From the NCBI RefSeq assembly GCF_023277925.1, contig NZ_CP063832.1:2372001-2436000 (forward strand): a stretch of DNA of 64,000 bases, in the 5' to 3' direction. The DNA comes from Pseudomonas entomophila (GTDB taxonomy: Bacteria; Pseudomonadota; Gammaproteobacteria; Pseudomonadales; Pseudomonadaceae). The translations under genes and the position numbers were made by a program. Each line of letters begins with the position of its first letter. Position 1 is the stretch's first letter. Positions 34,943 through 46,593 of the stretch are shown one piece after another. The notes beneath the pieces were generated by a model. It was given only the letters and a program-made list of their open reading frames with translations. It had not been told where the DNA came from and did not search any database.

Positions 34943-35032
34943 TTAGCCGCGATCGGCGCGCAGCAGCGCCACCAGCAGGTAAACCGCCAACGCCACCGCC
35001 AGAAGCAGTGACAGCCCGTCGAGCATGTACAT
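34943..35032 (-). CDS. kdpF: KdpF small stabilising subunit
   Basis: A 29-residue single-helix membrane peptide, MYMLDGLSLLLAVALAVYLL and a short basic end (RADRG). GGGGAGA lies seven bases upstream of its ATG at 35032. Size, hydrophobicity and position just before kdpA identify it as KdpF. It opens the operon kdpFABC-kdpDE. Confidence 0.9.
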   Translation of the reverse strand: MYMLDGLSLLLAVALAVYLLVALLRADRG

Positions 35033-35172
35033 GAGTGAATCTCCCCTGATTGCGGCGTGAGGGCCGCTTTGGGGAAATTGTCCGAGGGAGGGGCGTAAAG
35101 GGGCGAGATGGGGGGTGGGGCCGGGGCATAAAGAAAGCGTAAAGATCGGGTGATTCAGCGCCTGTACCGGCC

Positions 35173-35234
35173 TGTTCCCCGGCAAGTCGGCGCCTACGGG
35201 GCGATCGCTGTAGGCGCCGGCTTGTCGGTGAACC
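35173..35234. repeat. inverted REP pair between kdpF and the PerM-like gene
   Basis: CCCCGGCAAGTCGGCGCCTAC and GTAGGCGCCGGCTTGTCGG are facing REP-type units around GGGGCGATCGCT. The pair lies downstream of no gene end but within the upstream region of kdpF and just after the PerM-like gene start side; it can form a stem-loop. Confidence 0.75.
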
Positions 35235-35239
35235 GGGCT

Positions 35240-36292
35240 TCAACGCTGCGGCGTTTGCTGCGCCGAATTCCGGCTCCAGTCCAGCAGCAGGCTGTATCCC
35301 ACCGCCAGCAAGGTCGGCCCGATGAACAGCCCGATGAAGCCGAACGCGATCAGGCCACCGAACACCCCCAGCAGCACGATCACCAGCGGCAGGTTACCGC
35401 CCCGGCTGATCAGGTACGGCTTGAGCACGTTGTCCACGCCACTGATGACAAAAGTGCCCCAGATGCCCAGGAACACTGCCATGCCATAGTCGCCCTTCGA
35501 CACCAACCAGGCGGTGGCGGGTATCCAGGCCAGCGGTGGGCCCATGGGGATCAGGCTGAGCATGAAGGTCACCAGGCCCAGCACGACAGCCCCCGGTACG
35601 CCAGCGATCAGGAAGCCGATCAGCGCCAGCAGCGCTTGCGCGGCGGCGGTGCCGATCACGCCGTTGACCACCCGCTGCACGGTGCCGGCGACCAGGTCGA
35701 CGTAGTACTCGGCGCGCTCACCCACCAGCCGGTACAGCAGCCGGTGCACGAAGGCCGCCAGGCGCGGGCCGTCACGGTAGAAGAAGAACACGAACACCAG
35801 GCTGAGCGTGAGCTCCAGTACCCCACTGCCGATCTGCGCGCTGCGCGCCAACAACCAGTTGCCCACCTGGCCGAGATACGGCTTGGCGGAGGTTAGCAAG
35901 GCCGCGCCTTGCTGGTCGAGCGACTCCCACCAGCTGACCAGGCGCCCGCCGACGAAGGGGATGCTGGCGACCCACGCCGGCGCGTCGGGCAGGCCGTCGA
36001 CCTGCACATCACGCACGAAGGCGGTGGCATCGCGGATGTGGTCGGCCAGGTTGAAGCCCAGCCACACCAGCGGCAACGCGACCAGCAGGATCCACACCGT
36101 GGTCAGCAGGCTCGCCGCCAGCGTTTCGCGCCCGCCGAGCAGGCGAGTGAGCAGGCGCATCAGTGGCCAACTGGCGAAGGCGAGAATCGCGCCCCACAGC
36201 AACGCCGAGATGAACGGGGCCATCACCCACAGCGCCGCGCCAAGCAGCGCGAGCAGCAGGATCTGGATCAACAGGCGGTCATTGTTGGCCAT
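35240..36292 (-). CDS. AI-2E family (PerM-like) membrane permease
   Basis: A 350-residue polytopic membrane protein. It shows the family layout of two TM pairs, a soluble middle part (about residues 85-150) and a C-terminal helical bundle including VFVFFFYRDGPRLA, IPMGPPLAWIP, GVDNVLKPYLIS and FGFIGLFIGPTLLAV. Family members are exporters or antiporters of uncertain substrate. Its start lies 10 bases after the DUF4892 gene's stop, so the two are likely co-transcribed. Confidence 0.9.
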   Translation of the reverse strand: MANNDRLLIQILLLALLGAALWVMAPFISALLWGAILAFASWPLMRLLTRLLGGRETLAASLLTTVWILLVALPLVWLGFNLADHIRDATAFVRDVQVDGLPDAPAWVASIPFVGGRLVSWWESLDQQGAALLTSAKPYLGQVGNWLLARSAQIGSGVLELTLSLVFVFFFYRDGPRLAAFVHRLLYRLVGERAEYYVDLVAGTVQRVVNGVIGTAAAQALLALIGFLIAGVPGAVVLGLVTFMLSLIPMGPPLAWIPATAWLVSKGDYGMAVFLGIWGTFVISGVDNVLKPYLISRGGNLPLVIVLLGVFGGLIAFGFIGLFIGPTLLAVGYSLLLDWSRNSAQQTPQR

Positions 36293-36302
36293 GGGCGCTC
36301 AC

Positions 36303-37097
36303 TCAGCGGATCAGTTCCAGGTGCAAACCTTCGGTCGGTGCATCGCCCACTTCCAGCCGGGCGCTGCGCACGCCGGCCTGGACCAGTTGCTCGCGCCAGG
36401 CCTCGGCGCCGCTACCACTGAGGCTGGCACGCAACGTGCTGTCGAGGTTGAGGCTGCGGGCCAGCAACGCGGCCCAGGTGGGCTGGGGCTTGGCCAGGTC
36501 AGGGTAGTCGAGTTTGCCGGTGTCGCGCAGTTCGCGCAGTACCGTGGCCGGGGTGGGCAGCAGTTCACCCAGCGGCTTTGCGGCAACGAACTCCTCGACA
36601 TGCAGGTAGGCGCGGCGGTTGCCGCGGGTCACGCTGTACAGCGCCACCAGGGTGTCGGCTTGTTCGGCGGAGCGGCGCAACAGGATGAACGCCTGCTGTT
36701 CGTCACCGCCATTGAGACGGGCATTGGCGAACACATCATTGGCCCACAGGCTGGCTTCGCCGCAATCGCGGCCCTGGCACCAGAACAGTGGGTAGCCGCC
36801 ATCGTGCTGAAGCGCTTCGCGGGCACTGGTGAAGGCTTCCCGAGCGCTTCGCTCGACCGGCAGTTCATAGGTGACCGAACTGACCTGACCGCGGCTTTCG
36901 ACCTTGTCATCGACCCGCAGGCGGCCACTGATCTTGCGCAGCGGGCCCATCGGGTAGACCCGCTCCTGCTCTACGGCCGGGCGCTGGTCGACCACTTTGG
37001 CATCGGCGGGGACTGGCAGGTCACCCGCAAACAGCAGCGGGCTGACGGCGGCGAGGCAGGCGGCGAGAGTGCCGCGTATGAAAACAGGTGCGCTCAT
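36303..37097 (-). CDS. DUF4892-type exported protein
   Basis: A 264-residue protein with a Sec signal peptide (IRGTLAACLAAVSPLLFAGD) and an envelope location. The body matches what I remember of DUF4892: VYPMGPLRKISGRLRVDDKV, YPLFWCQGRDCGEASLWAND and LYSVTRGNRRAYLHVEEF. Its C-terminal 80 residues resemble an OmpA-like half domain only weakly. The start at 37097 puts the signal peptide in place; 37124 is an alternative. The role is unknown. Confidence 0.75.
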   Translation of the reverse strand: MSAPVFIRGTLAACLAAVSPLLFAGDLPVPADAKVVDQRPAVEQERVYPMGPLRKISGRLRVDDKVESRGQVSSVTYELPVERSAREAFTSAREALQHDGGYPLFWCQGRDCGEASLWANDVFANARLNGGDEQQAFILLRRSAEQADTLVALYSVTRGNRRAYLHVEEFVAAKPLGELLPTPATVLRELRDTGKLDYPDLAKPQPTWAALLARSLNLDSTLRASLSGSGAEAWREQLVQAGVRSARLEVGDAPTEGLHLELIR

Positions 37098-37199
37098 CGG
37101 CCGGCCCCACAGAGGCCGGGGCAAAGCGCGTGAATGTCTGGCAAGTACATGGTTGTCTCCCTTTCAACCCGCCAAGCCTCGACACTTGCCCGGTGCAAG

Positions 37200-38054
37200 T
37201 CAAGGAATGCCAAAGAAGCGATTGAAACAGTCTGCTACAAGAGTCGCGCCTTGGGCGTCGTTCAGGTGCAGGTGATGCCCGCCTGGCAGGGTCGCTTGCT
37301 CGAAGGGTAGCTGCTCCAGCAAGTCCGTGTGGCGCGCCAGCATGCCATCGGCCGCGACCACCAGGCAGGCCGGGCAGGCGACGCGCTGGACGAAGGCCAT
37401 GGCCTGGGCCTGGTTCAGGCGTGTTGGCGACGGCAGTGTCAGGCGAGTGTCACTGCGCCAGCTGTAGCCGCCGGGCACCGGCATCAGGCCACGCTGGGCC
37501 AGCAGTTCGGCGGCTTCGCGGCTGACCGCGACCATGCCTTTCATGCGCGCCTCGACGCCCTCCTCCAAGGTCGCGTACACCGTCTTGCGCTTACCCTCCA
37601 GGCGTAATTGCGCCTGCAACGCCATCCCCAGGCGCTCGGCGGCGTCCTGCTCGGCAATCGTGGGCGGGATGACACCGTCGATGAGCGCCAGATGGCTGAT
37701 GCGCTCGGGCAAGGCCCCGGCCAGTTGCACCGAGATGATCGCGCCCAGCGAGTGGCCGAGCAGGCCGAACCGCTGCCAGCCCAGCTGCTCGGCGACCCGC
37801 AGCACGTCGTGGGCGTAGTCGGCCAGGGCATAGCCGGCGCCGATTGGGCGATGCTCCGAGTAACCATGCCCGGCCAGGTCCAGGGCAACGATGCGCAGCC
37901 CCTTCAGTTGCGGCGCCAGGCGGGCGAAGCTGTTGGCGTTGTCCAGCCAGCCATGCAGGGCGATCACCGGCAGGCCATCAGCCGGCCCGAACAGGTGCGC
38001 GGCCAGCTCGATATGACCGAGCGCCAGGCGCACTTCCTCGACGTGGGCACTCAT
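37200..38054 (-). CDS. alpha/beta-fold hydrolase
   Basis: A 284-residue hydrolase. The oxyanion region is IALHGWLDNANSF, the nucleophile elbow GLLGHSLGAI (Ser), and a late His in LPGGHHLHLND. The acid is probably the Asp in VVAADGML. The start overlaps the stop of the next hydrolase upstream (ATGA), so the two are co-translated. The substrate is unknown; esterases and lipase-like enzymes share this architecture. Confidence 0.88.
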   Translation of the reverse strand: MSAHVEEVRLALGHIELAAHLFGPADGLPVIALHGWLDNANSFARLAPQLKGLRIVALDLAGHGYSEHRPIGAGYALADYAHDVLRVAEQLGWQRFGLLGHSLGAIISVQLAGALPERISHLALIDGVIPPTIAEQDAAERLGMALQAQLRLEGKRKTVYATLEEGVEARMKGMVAVSREAAELLAQRGLMPVPGGYSWRSDTRLTLPSPTRLNQAQAMAFVQRVACPACLVVAADGMLARHTDLLEQLPFEQATLPGGHHLHLNDAQGATLVADCFNRFFGIP

Positions 38055-38842
38055 GGCTGCTGGCTCCAGCGGTCGAACAGGCCCTTGATCAGGCTTGCGG
38101 TGTCGCCAGGGCGCTCCAACGGGAACATGTGCCCACCCGGCAGGCTGTGGTACTCGCCCTTCGCCATGCCGCGCACCGCCAGCCCATGGTGCTTGCGGAT
38201 CACCCGGCTCTGGGCACCGCGCACCATGGCCAACGGCACCTGCAACTGGCGGGGTGGCGCCGGGCTGACGTGGGGGATACTGCGGTAGATGCTGATCTCG
38301 GTGGCGGGGTCGAAACGCAGGCGCAGGCCGCCCTCGGTGCTCACCAGGCCGTGCTCGAGATACGCCTCGAGGCAGTCAGGGTCGAAATGGCGGAACAGGG
38401 TCTTGCCCGAGAAGTACTGGCGGGCGCTGTCGCGATCGGGAAATGCCTCGCGCCGGCCCAAGGTGCGCCCGGCCGGGGTGATGCGGTCGATGAAGCCCAT
38501 GCGCTTGGCCGCCTGGATGAGCCATTCGTCGACACGGGTCAGCACCGGCGAGTCGAGCATCACCACCCCCCGGTAGTACTCAGGACGACGCAGCGCCGCA
38601 TGCAAGTGCAGCACGCCCCCCAGCGAATGCCCAACCCCCCAGACCGGGGCTGGTTGTTGCTCCAGATGGTGCAGGAGTTCATCGACCAGGCTCTGCCAGT
38701 TCTCGTTCACCGGGAAACGCGGATCATGGGCATGCTGCGCCAGGTGCCGAACTTCGTAGTCCGGTGCCAGCGCAGCGAACAGCTTGCCGTAGGTGGCCGA
38801 CGGGAAGCCGTTGGCGTGGGCGAAGAAGATCTGTTGCGACAT
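38051..38842 (-). CDS. alpha/beta-fold hydrolase
   Basis: A 263-residue hydrolase, MSQQIFFAHANGFPSATYGK onward, with nucleophile elbow VWGVGHSLGGVLH and a His near the end in SLPGGHMFPLERP. It is distantly similar to its neighbour, which it precedes with a 4-base overlap. The start at 38842 fits the family N-terminus (FFAHANGFP is the oxyanion strand) and has a GGCGG-type ribosome site. Function unknown. Confidence 0.88.
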   Translation of the reverse strand: MSQQIFFAHANGFPSATYGKLFAALAPDYEVRHLAQHAHDPRFPVNENWQSLVDELLHHLEQQPAPVWGVGHSLGGVLHLHAALRRPEYYRGVVMLDSPVLTRVDEWLIQAAKRMGFIDRITPAGRTLGRREAFPDRDSARQYFSGKTLFRHFDPDCLEAYLEHGLVSTEGGLRLRFDPATEISIYRSIPHVSPAPPRQLQVPLAMVRGAQSRVIRKHHGLAVRGMAKGEYHSLPGGHMFPLERPGDTASLIKGLFDRWSQQP

Positions 38843-38940
38843 GGCCGCCTGCTCTGCACGGGGAAGGTTGGGCCATTGTCGGCAAGGCGCCGGTTGGCGG
38901 CAACGTCCGGAAAGGTCATCGCCAAGGGCGATCAGGTCAT

Positions 38941-39324
38941 TCAGAACTCGCCGAAGCTCTGCAGCGAGCGGCGCAGGCACGCTTGCACGTAGGCCAGCTG
39001 GTGCTCCAGGGCTTCACGCGCGAGGCGCTTGTCCTGGTACCTCAGGCCCAGCCTGCGCAGGGCCAGGCAGCTGCTCTGCAGCAGGTGCGCCATGCGAGTG
39101 CTGGCATCCTGCAGGCGCCGCAGGTCCTCCTCGCCTTCGAACATCGAATCCTGGCCGACGCCCCGCGTCTTTCGCACCTTGCCCATCAACTGGTAGAGCT
39201 TGGCATCGGCCGCCTCACGCAAAAGGCTGTACTCGGCAAAATCCAGCACGCTGTCCCGCTGCACCTTTTCCAGTGTGGGTTGTAGATCAACCGAACACAC
39301 CAGCTCCAACCTTCGGTTTTTCAT
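38941..39324 (-). CDS. small helical protein of unknown function
   Basis: A 127-residue soluble protein, probably all-helical and rich in Leu, Arg and Gln, with MKNRRLELVCSVDLQPTLEK at the start and AYVQACLRRSLQSFGEF at the end. GGGAGCGTGGG precedes the ATG. Ninety-eight bases separate it from the hydrolase. No family recognised. Confidence 0.6.
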   Translation of the reverse strand: MKNRRLELVCSVDLQPTLEKVQRDSVLDFAEYSLLREAADAKLYQLMGKVRKTRGVGQDSMFEGEEDLRRLQDASTRMAHLLQSSCLALRRLGLRYQDKRLAREALEHQLAYVQACLRRSLQSFGEF

Positions 39325-39422
39325 CCCACGCTCCCAGGCCCTGCCACACGTTCACATCCTGGCGAGGACGCTAGCAAGGGCTGGGAACGCGAGACAACTG
39401 GCAAAAATGCCAGTTGCCGCCA

Positions 39423-39881
39423 TCACGTCGGGTGGTGAAGGGTACGCAGGGTCATCAGCCCAGCCAGCGCCCAGTCGCCTTCCAGCTCGGCCAGGCTGGC
39501 GGTGCTCAGGGGGGCCGGCTGCTGGCCGTGGCCGTGCTCGAGCAAGCCAACCAGGGTGCCCACCAGTGGCTGGTGGCTGACCAACAGCACATGCTCAAGC
39601 CCCAACCGTTCGATTTCACCGATCACCACCTGTGCATCGCTGTCCGGCGTGAGCCAGGGCACGGTGCGTACTGGCTCGGCGAAGCCAAGGGCCCCATGCA
39701 CCAGGGCCGCGGTCTGTTGCGCCCGCACGTAGGGGCTGGCGACGATCGCCTGCAATGGCTGGCCCAGCAGCCGGGCGGCGCTGCGCAGCACCTGCTCACG
39801 CCCATGGGCGGTCAGGCGTCGCTCGGCGTCGGTATTGGCCCGAGGCTCCGCCTCGCCATGGCGCAGCACCCACAGTTTCAC
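39423..39881 (-). CDS. sixA: SixA-type phosphohistidine phosphatase
   Basis: A 152-residue histidine phosphatase. The catalytic motif LRHGEAEP stands at the N-terminus, the second Arg is in SPYVRAQQTA, and the second His in LLVSHQPLVG. SixA removes phosphate from histidine phosphotransfer domains. It begins with GTG, overlapping the stop of the DUF4389 gene (GTGA), so it is co-translated in gpsA-DUF4389-sixA. Confidence 0.92.
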   Translation of the reverse strand: MKLWVLRHGEAEPRANTDAERRLTAHGREQVLRSAARLLGQPLQAIVASPYVRAQQTAALVHGALGFAEPVRTVPWLTPDSDAQVVIGEIERLGLEHVLLVSHQPLVGTLVGLLEHGHGQQPAPLSTASLAELEGDWALAGLMTLRTLHHPT

Positions 39882-40225
39882 AGCTTGGGCTCCTCGTCAC
39901 GCACCGGGTGCGCCGCCGGGGCCACCGCATGGGGCGCCTCGCCTTCAGGCGCACGCGGCGTCGGCCAGTCGGCGAACGGCCAGGGCTTGCTGTCGGTGTG
40001 GAAACTGCCGAAACGACCGATCTGCGCCAGGTACTGGCTGAGGCTGTCACCGAAGTTCATCAGGCTGGCGCTGGGGGCGCCGTAGATCAGCCGGTAGACC
40101 AACTGGACCAGCACCAGGCCGCCCAGCAGCAGCTCGGCCAGTTGCCAGACCACCAGGAATACCAACATCCACAGCACCCGCAGGATGATCGATTCGCGCT
40201 GGCCGCGCTCCGGGGTATCGTTCAT
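39878..40225 (-). CDS. DUF4389 membrane protein
   Basis: A 115-residue protein with one or two N-terminal TM segments (ILRVLWMLVFLVVWQLAELLLGG and VLVQLVYRLI), then SLSQYLAQIGRFGSF and PFADWP, which are DUF4389 marks. The C-terminus is cytoplasmic and Pro-rich. AAGGAGCGACCT precedes the ATG. It lies 11 bases after gpsA. Function unknown. Confidence 0.85.
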   Translation of the reverse strand: MNDTPERGQRESIILRVLWMLVFLVVWQLAELLLGGLVLVQLVYRLIYGAPSASLMNFGDSLSQYLAQIGRFGSFHTDSKPWPFADWPTPRAPEGEAPHAVAPAAHPVRDEEPKL

Positions 40226-40236
40226 AGGTCGCTCCT

Positions 40237-41262
40237 TCAATTGAAACCACTGGTGGAAATGAAATCGACATCGGTCTTGGGCTCGGCGCGCATCAGGTGC
40301 TCGATCACCTGGTTGAGCGTGCGCCCCTCGAACAGGATGGCATGCAAGCCTGCTACCAGCGGCATGTACACCTGCACTTCCTGGGCCTTGGCCTTGAGCA
40401 CTTTCAGCGTGTTGACCCCTTCGGCGACCTCGCCCAGGCGGTTGACCGCCTCCTCCAGGCTCAGCCCCTGGCCCAGGGCGTGGCCGACCTGATAGTTGCG
40501 GCTCTTGGGCGAGGAACAGGTAACGATCAGGTCACCCACACCCGCCAGGCCCAGGAAGGTCATTGGGTTGGCCCCCTGGCTCACGGCGAAGCGGGTCATC
40601 TCGGCCAAGGCGCGGGTGATCAGCATGCTCTTGGTGTTTTCGCCCATCCCCAAGGCCACGGCCATGCCGGCGATGATGGCGTAGACGTTCTTCAGCGCAC
40701 CGCCCAGCTCGACGCCGAAACGGTCGCTGCTGGCGTAGACGCGGAACGTGCGGCCATGCAGCACCTCCTGCACGCGCTTGCAGAGCGCTTCGTCCTCACT
40801 GGCCACCACGGTGGCAGTCAACGCGTGCTCGGCGATCTCGCGGGCCAGGTTGGGGCCCGACAGCACGCCGATGTGCGCCCCGGGTGCGATCTCCTCGAGG
40901 ATCTGGCTCATCAGCTTGAAGGTATGCGCCTCGATGCCCTTGGTGAGGCTGACCAGGCCCTTGCCACGCAACAGTTCGGCGTGGGGCGCCAGCACGCTGC
41001 GCAAGGCACTCGAAGGCAAGGCCACGAAGATCAGCGCGCAGCCCTGTAGCGTGGTGAGCAGGTCGTTGACCGGCTGCACGCCGTCGTGCAGGCGGATGCC
41101 CTTGAGATAGCGCGGGTTCTCGCGATTGACGCGCATCGCTTCGGCCTGGGCCGGATCACGCATCCACTGGCGAACCGGATGGCCATTCTCCGCCAGCAGG
41201 TTCGCCACGGCGGTGCCGAAGCTGCCGCCTCCAAGAACCGCAACAGGTTGCTGTTCAGTCAT
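40237..41262 (-). CDS. gpsA: NAD(P)H-dependent glycerol-3-phosphate dehydrogenase
   Basis: A 341-residue enzyme that makes sn-glycerol 3-phosphate for phospholipids. The nucleotide-binding loop is [14 protein letters not shown]. Other conserved segments are [29 protein letters not shown] with the catalytic Lys, and [20 protein letters not shown]. The C-terminal end [11 protein letters not shown] exceeds shorter homologues slightly. Leads the operon gpsA-DUF4389-sixA. Confidence 0.97.
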   Translation of the reverse strand: MTEQQPVAVLGGGSFGTAVANLLAENGHPVRQWMRDPAQAEAMRVNRENPRYLKGIRLHDGVQPVNDLLTTLQGCALIFVALPSSALRSVLAPHAELLRGKGLVSLTKGIEAHTFKLMSQILEEIAPGAHIGVLSGPNLAREIAEHALTATVVASEDEALCKRVQEVLHGRTFRVYASSDRFGVELGGALKNVYAIIAGMAVALGMGENTKSMLITRALAEMTRFAVSQGANPMTFLGLAGVGDLIVTCSSPKSRNYQVGHALGQGLSLEEAVNRLGEVAEGVNTLKVLKAKAQEVQVYMPLVAGLHAILFEGRTLNQVIEHLMRAEPKTDVDFISTSGFN

Positions 41263-41424
41263 ATCCAATCCGTTTACCAATAAAAATAAGTGGCGACCTG
41301 CGCATTATACGGGGCACATGCGACAGAACCAGTATCGCGTCGCAGGGCGTGGGGGCGGGCCTGCCCGGCGATGCGGCAATTCGCCAGCCGCCGATCACTG
41401 GCAAAAGCCACGCGGTCGGTTAAC

Positions 41425-43572
41425 ATGCCTGACTCATCCCTGAAACAAGGCCGTTTCGTGTTCCCTGGCTCGCCTCCTTATCCGCGCCTGTTGCTGCTGA
41501 CCGCCCTGCTCGGCGGCCCGACCATGGCCGACGATCTGTTCATCGACAACCAGGACCTGCCCCAGGTTCTGACCGCCACGCGCCTCAAGCAATCCCCGGC
41601 GGCAGTGCCGGGCAGCATGACCGTGCTCGACAGCGAGCTGATCCGCGCCAGCGGTGCCCGTGACATCCCCGAGTTGCTGCGCCTGGTACCCGGCATGATG
41701 ATCGGCTACGGTGCCGGCAACCAGCCGACGGTCAACTACCACGGCAGCAACGTCAGCGACGCCCGGCGCATGCAGGTGCTGATCGATGGCCGCTCGGTGT
41801 ACCGCGCGGGCCTCGCTACGGTGGACTGGAGCGACATCCCCGTGGCCATGGAGGATATCGAGCGCATCGAAGTGTTCCGCGGTCCCAACACTGTCAGTTA
41901 CGGCGCCAACGCACTGATGGCGGTGGTCAACATCCTCACCCGCAACCCCGCCGACAGCCATGGCACCCGCGTGAAGATGACCCGAGGCCAGGATGGGATC
42001 AACGACTACTACGCCAGCCAGGGCTTTGGCTGGGACAGTGGCGACTTGCGCTTGTCGCTGTCGGGCCAGCAGGACGACGGCTTCGACGAGGACCAGTTCG
42101 GCCGCGACTACCGCGACAGCCGCCGGGCCAACCGCATCAACATCAATGCTGTGCACAGCCTGGCACCCAACCAGACGCTGGATTGGCAACTGGCGGCAAA
42201 GGAAGGCAGCAACCAACGGCCGTATACCTACCAACCGGTGTTCGGCAACTATCGGGCCGGCGACAATGCCGACGTCAACGCCAAGGACTATGCCGGTTCG
42301 GTACGCTGGAACATTGACTTTGACCCAGAGCACAGCCTGTACATTCAAGGCTCGGCCCAGCACTTCGACCGCCAACAGGTCTGGCGGGCCTGCGATGCCG
42401 CCATCGCCTTCAGCCCGGAACTGACCCAGATGTGGCGACTTGACCCGAACTTCACGGAAAAGGTCGCGCGCAACCTGCACACCGGTAACCTGCCCACCAC
42501 CAGCGACCCGACGCTTGCCACGCTGATGAGCCAGGTGCGCAACCAGTGGTCCAACGGCGGTCGCAACACCATCTGCGGCGACGTCGACCAGAGCACCCGC
42601 GAGACCCGCTACGACCTGGAGATCCAGGACACCCTGAGCCTGACCGACAGCCTGCGCCTGGTCAGCGGCCTTAACTACCGCTACGACCGCGCCGACTCGC
42701 AAACCTACTTCAACGGCAGCCTCGACGACCAGACCTGGCGCCTGTTCGGCCAGCTCGAGTGGCGCGCCAACGAACACTGGATCCTCCAGGGTGGCGCGAT
42801 GTACGAGCACTCCCAGCTGTCGGGCAACTCGCTTACCCCACGGGTCGCGGTGAACTACCTGATCACCCCGCGCCACGGCTTGCGCGCTGTCTACTCCGAG
42901 GCGATCCGTTCACCGGACATGTTCGAGAACAACGTCAACTGGAGCTACACGGTCAAGAGCCTCACGCCCAACCTCTACGGCCTGCAGAACGGCGAATACT
43001 TCGTCAAGACCCGCGGCCCCGGCAACCTCGACCAGGAGCGCATGCGCTCGCGCGAACTGGGCTACAACGGCTACTTCACCGACCTCGACCTGAGCATGGA
43101 CGTGAAGTTGTTCTACGACGAGATCACCGGGATGATCAGCGAGCCGTTGAAGAACAATCAGTTCATCGCCAGCAACGCCAACAAGGCGCGCTTCACCGGC
43201 AGCGAGGCACAGTTCGACTGGCGCGCCACCCAGCGCGACCGCCTGCGCGTCACCTATGCCTACGTCGACGCCTGGGCCAGCAACCCCAACGACCGGCGCC
43301 TGAGCGCACGCAACAGCGGCTCGGCCGGCTGGCTGCGCGAGTGGGGCCAGGGTTGGTCCAGCGCACTGTTCTATTACGGGGACGATGCGCTCAACCAGTA
43401 CCGCTACGAACGTGTCGACCTGCGCCTGGCCAAGCGCTTCAAGGTCCAGGGCAGCAACCTGGAACTGGCGGCCCTGTGGCAACAGCGCTTGGATGACGAG
43501 CCGGTGACGCTGGAGCAGAACCGCTATGACAGCCGCCACCGCCTGAGCGTCAGCGCGGAGCTGGACTTCTGA
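41425..43572 (+). CDS. TonB-dependent outer-membrane receptor, first gene of a sensing trio
   Basis: A 715-residue receptor. A hydrophobic signal region (LLLLTALLGGPTMA) is followed by the plug (LPQVLTATRLKQSPAAVPGS, VLIDGRSVYRAGLATVDW, IERIEVFRGPNTVSYGANAL) and a 22-strand barrel ending RHRLSVSAELDF, with the terminal Phe typical of barrels. The TonB box is unclear. The start at 41425 lacks a good ribosome site; others are possible just downstream. Its TGA overlaps the next ATG. Ligand unknown. Confidence 0.88.
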   Translation: MPDSSLKQGRFVFPGSPPYPRLLLLTALLGGPTMADDLFIDNQDLPQVLTATRLKQSPAAVPGSMTVLDSELIRASGARDIPELLRLVPGMMIGYGAGNQPTVNYHGSNVSDARRMQVLIDGRSVYRAGLATVDWSDIPVAMEDIERIEVFRGPNTVSYGANALMAVVNILTRNPADSHGTRVKMTRGQDGINDYYASQGFGWDSGDLRLSLSGQQDDGFDEDQFGRDYRDSRRANRININAVHSLAPNQTLDWQLAAKEGSNQRPYTYQPVFGNYRAGDNADVNAKDYAGSVRWNIDFDPEHSLYIQGSAQHFDRQQVWRACDAAIAFSPELTQMWRLDPNFTEKVARNLHTGNLPTTSDPTLATLMSQVRNQWSNGGRNTICGDVDQSTRETRYDLEIQDTLSLTDSLRLVSGLNYRYDRADSQTYFNGSLDDQTWRLFGQLEWRANEHWILQGGAMYEHSQLSGNSLTPRVAVNYLITPRHGLRAVYSEAIRSPDMFENNVNWSYTVKSLTPNLYGLQNGEYFVKTRGPGNLDQERMRSRELGYNGYFTDLDLSMDVKLFYDEITGMISEPLKNNQFIASNANKARFTGSEAQFDWRATQRDRLRVTYAYVDAWASNPNDRRLSARNSGSAGWLREWGQGWSSALFYYGDDALNQYRYERVDLRLAKRFKVQGSNLELAALWQQRLDDEPVTLEQNRYDSRHRLSVSAELDF

Positions 43573-44458
43573 TGATCGGCCTGCTGCGCTTGCTGCTGCT
43601 CTGCCTGCTGCCACTGGGATCGCTGTCCGCCAGCGAGATCCTGCTGGTGGGCGCGGAAGATCAGCCAGGCATCCGCAGCTTCGCAGCCGCCCTGGAAAAA
43701 CGCCGGCCGCAGGACCAGGTACGCTTCCAGACCGTGGCGCAATTGCCTCGCCCTGGCCAGTTGAAGAGCGACACCCGGTTGATCCTGCTTGACGGTCCGG
43801 CACTGGACTGGCGACTGGGTGAAAGCGCCGGGCCGCCAGCGCTGGCCCTGCGGGTCAGCCGGGTTCAGGCCGAACAACGCCTGGGGGCCTCACGTCCGGC
43901 ATTCCTCAGCCTGCTGTGGAGCGATCCGCCGCTTTCGCGGCAACTGCGCCTGGCCCGCTACCTGTTGCCGCAGGCACGGCGGATCGGCGTGCTGTACGGT
44001 GAGCACAGCCGATTCCTGCTCGAAGAGTTGCGCCAGGCCGCTGCGGCGCAAGGGTTGGAGATCGTCGCGCAGGACTGGCCCGACCTGCGCGACAGCCGTC
44101 CGCTGCAACACCTGCTGGGCAACAGCGATATCCTGCTCGGGCTCGACGACCCTGAACTGTACAACTCGAAGTCCGCGAAGAACGTGCTGCTTAGCAGCTA
44201 CGCACGGCAGATGGCGCTGATCGGCCCGAACGTCGGTTTCGTTCGCGCCGGCGCCCTGGCCAGCACCTTCAGCGACCAGGATGACTGGTTGAGCGTGCTC
44301 GGCCACCTGCTCGACCAGCCGCCGGCCCGCTGGCCGCGCAGCCTCTACCCCACCCACTTCGGCGTCAGCGGCAACCAGCAGGTCGCCCGCGCCCTTGGCC
44401 TGGAAGCGATCGACCCGGACGCCGCCGCCCTGGCCGTGGCCGAAGGAGAAACCACGCC

Positions 44459-44462
<4 letters not shown>
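43572..44462 (+). CDS. periplasmic ABC-type substrate-binding-like protein
   Basis: A 296-residue exported protein. A signal peptide ([20 protein letters not shown]) precedes two alpha/beta lobes: [60 protein letters not shown] and [20 protein letters not shown]. It resembles the ABC substrate-binding family PF04392, by memory. No permease or ATPase gene is nearby, so it probably serves as a ligand sensor for the kinase gene that overlaps its stop (ATGA). Confidence 0.8.
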
Positions 44463-46387
<1,925 letters not shown>

Positions 46388-46593
46388 AGTGCGGCAGTCT
46401 TAGGGACTGGACAGGACCGCCGCTGGGCCTGAAAATAACATTTCAGTGCACACCTGTACTCTTTTTGCCAGGTGCGCTGTGACTTTCACCACAACGCAAT
46501 AGTCTACCTGTAGGCTGCCGCCCCAGATGCAAAGCGCTTCGGGCCGGCCGGGAAGATTCATCCCCTGCCACAGGGGGTTATTGAGGAGCTCGC
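46388..46593. promoter_or_regulatory. fabAB promoter region with possible DesT-like operator
   Basis: This 206-base gap ends the kinase trio and must contain the fabAB promoter. AGTGCACACCTGTACT at 46445-46460 has outward half-sites AGT.CAC and GTACT, somewhat like the DesT palindrome that controls fabAB in Pseudomonas. The match is imperfect. TTGCCA at about 46466 could belong to a promoter. Confidence 0.35.

Noticed and set aside
30706..35011. Open frames of 878 and 721 codons on the plus strand
   Set aside because: Antisense to kdpC, kdpB and kdpA; the composition (Gly, Gln, His-rich) is typical of shadows.
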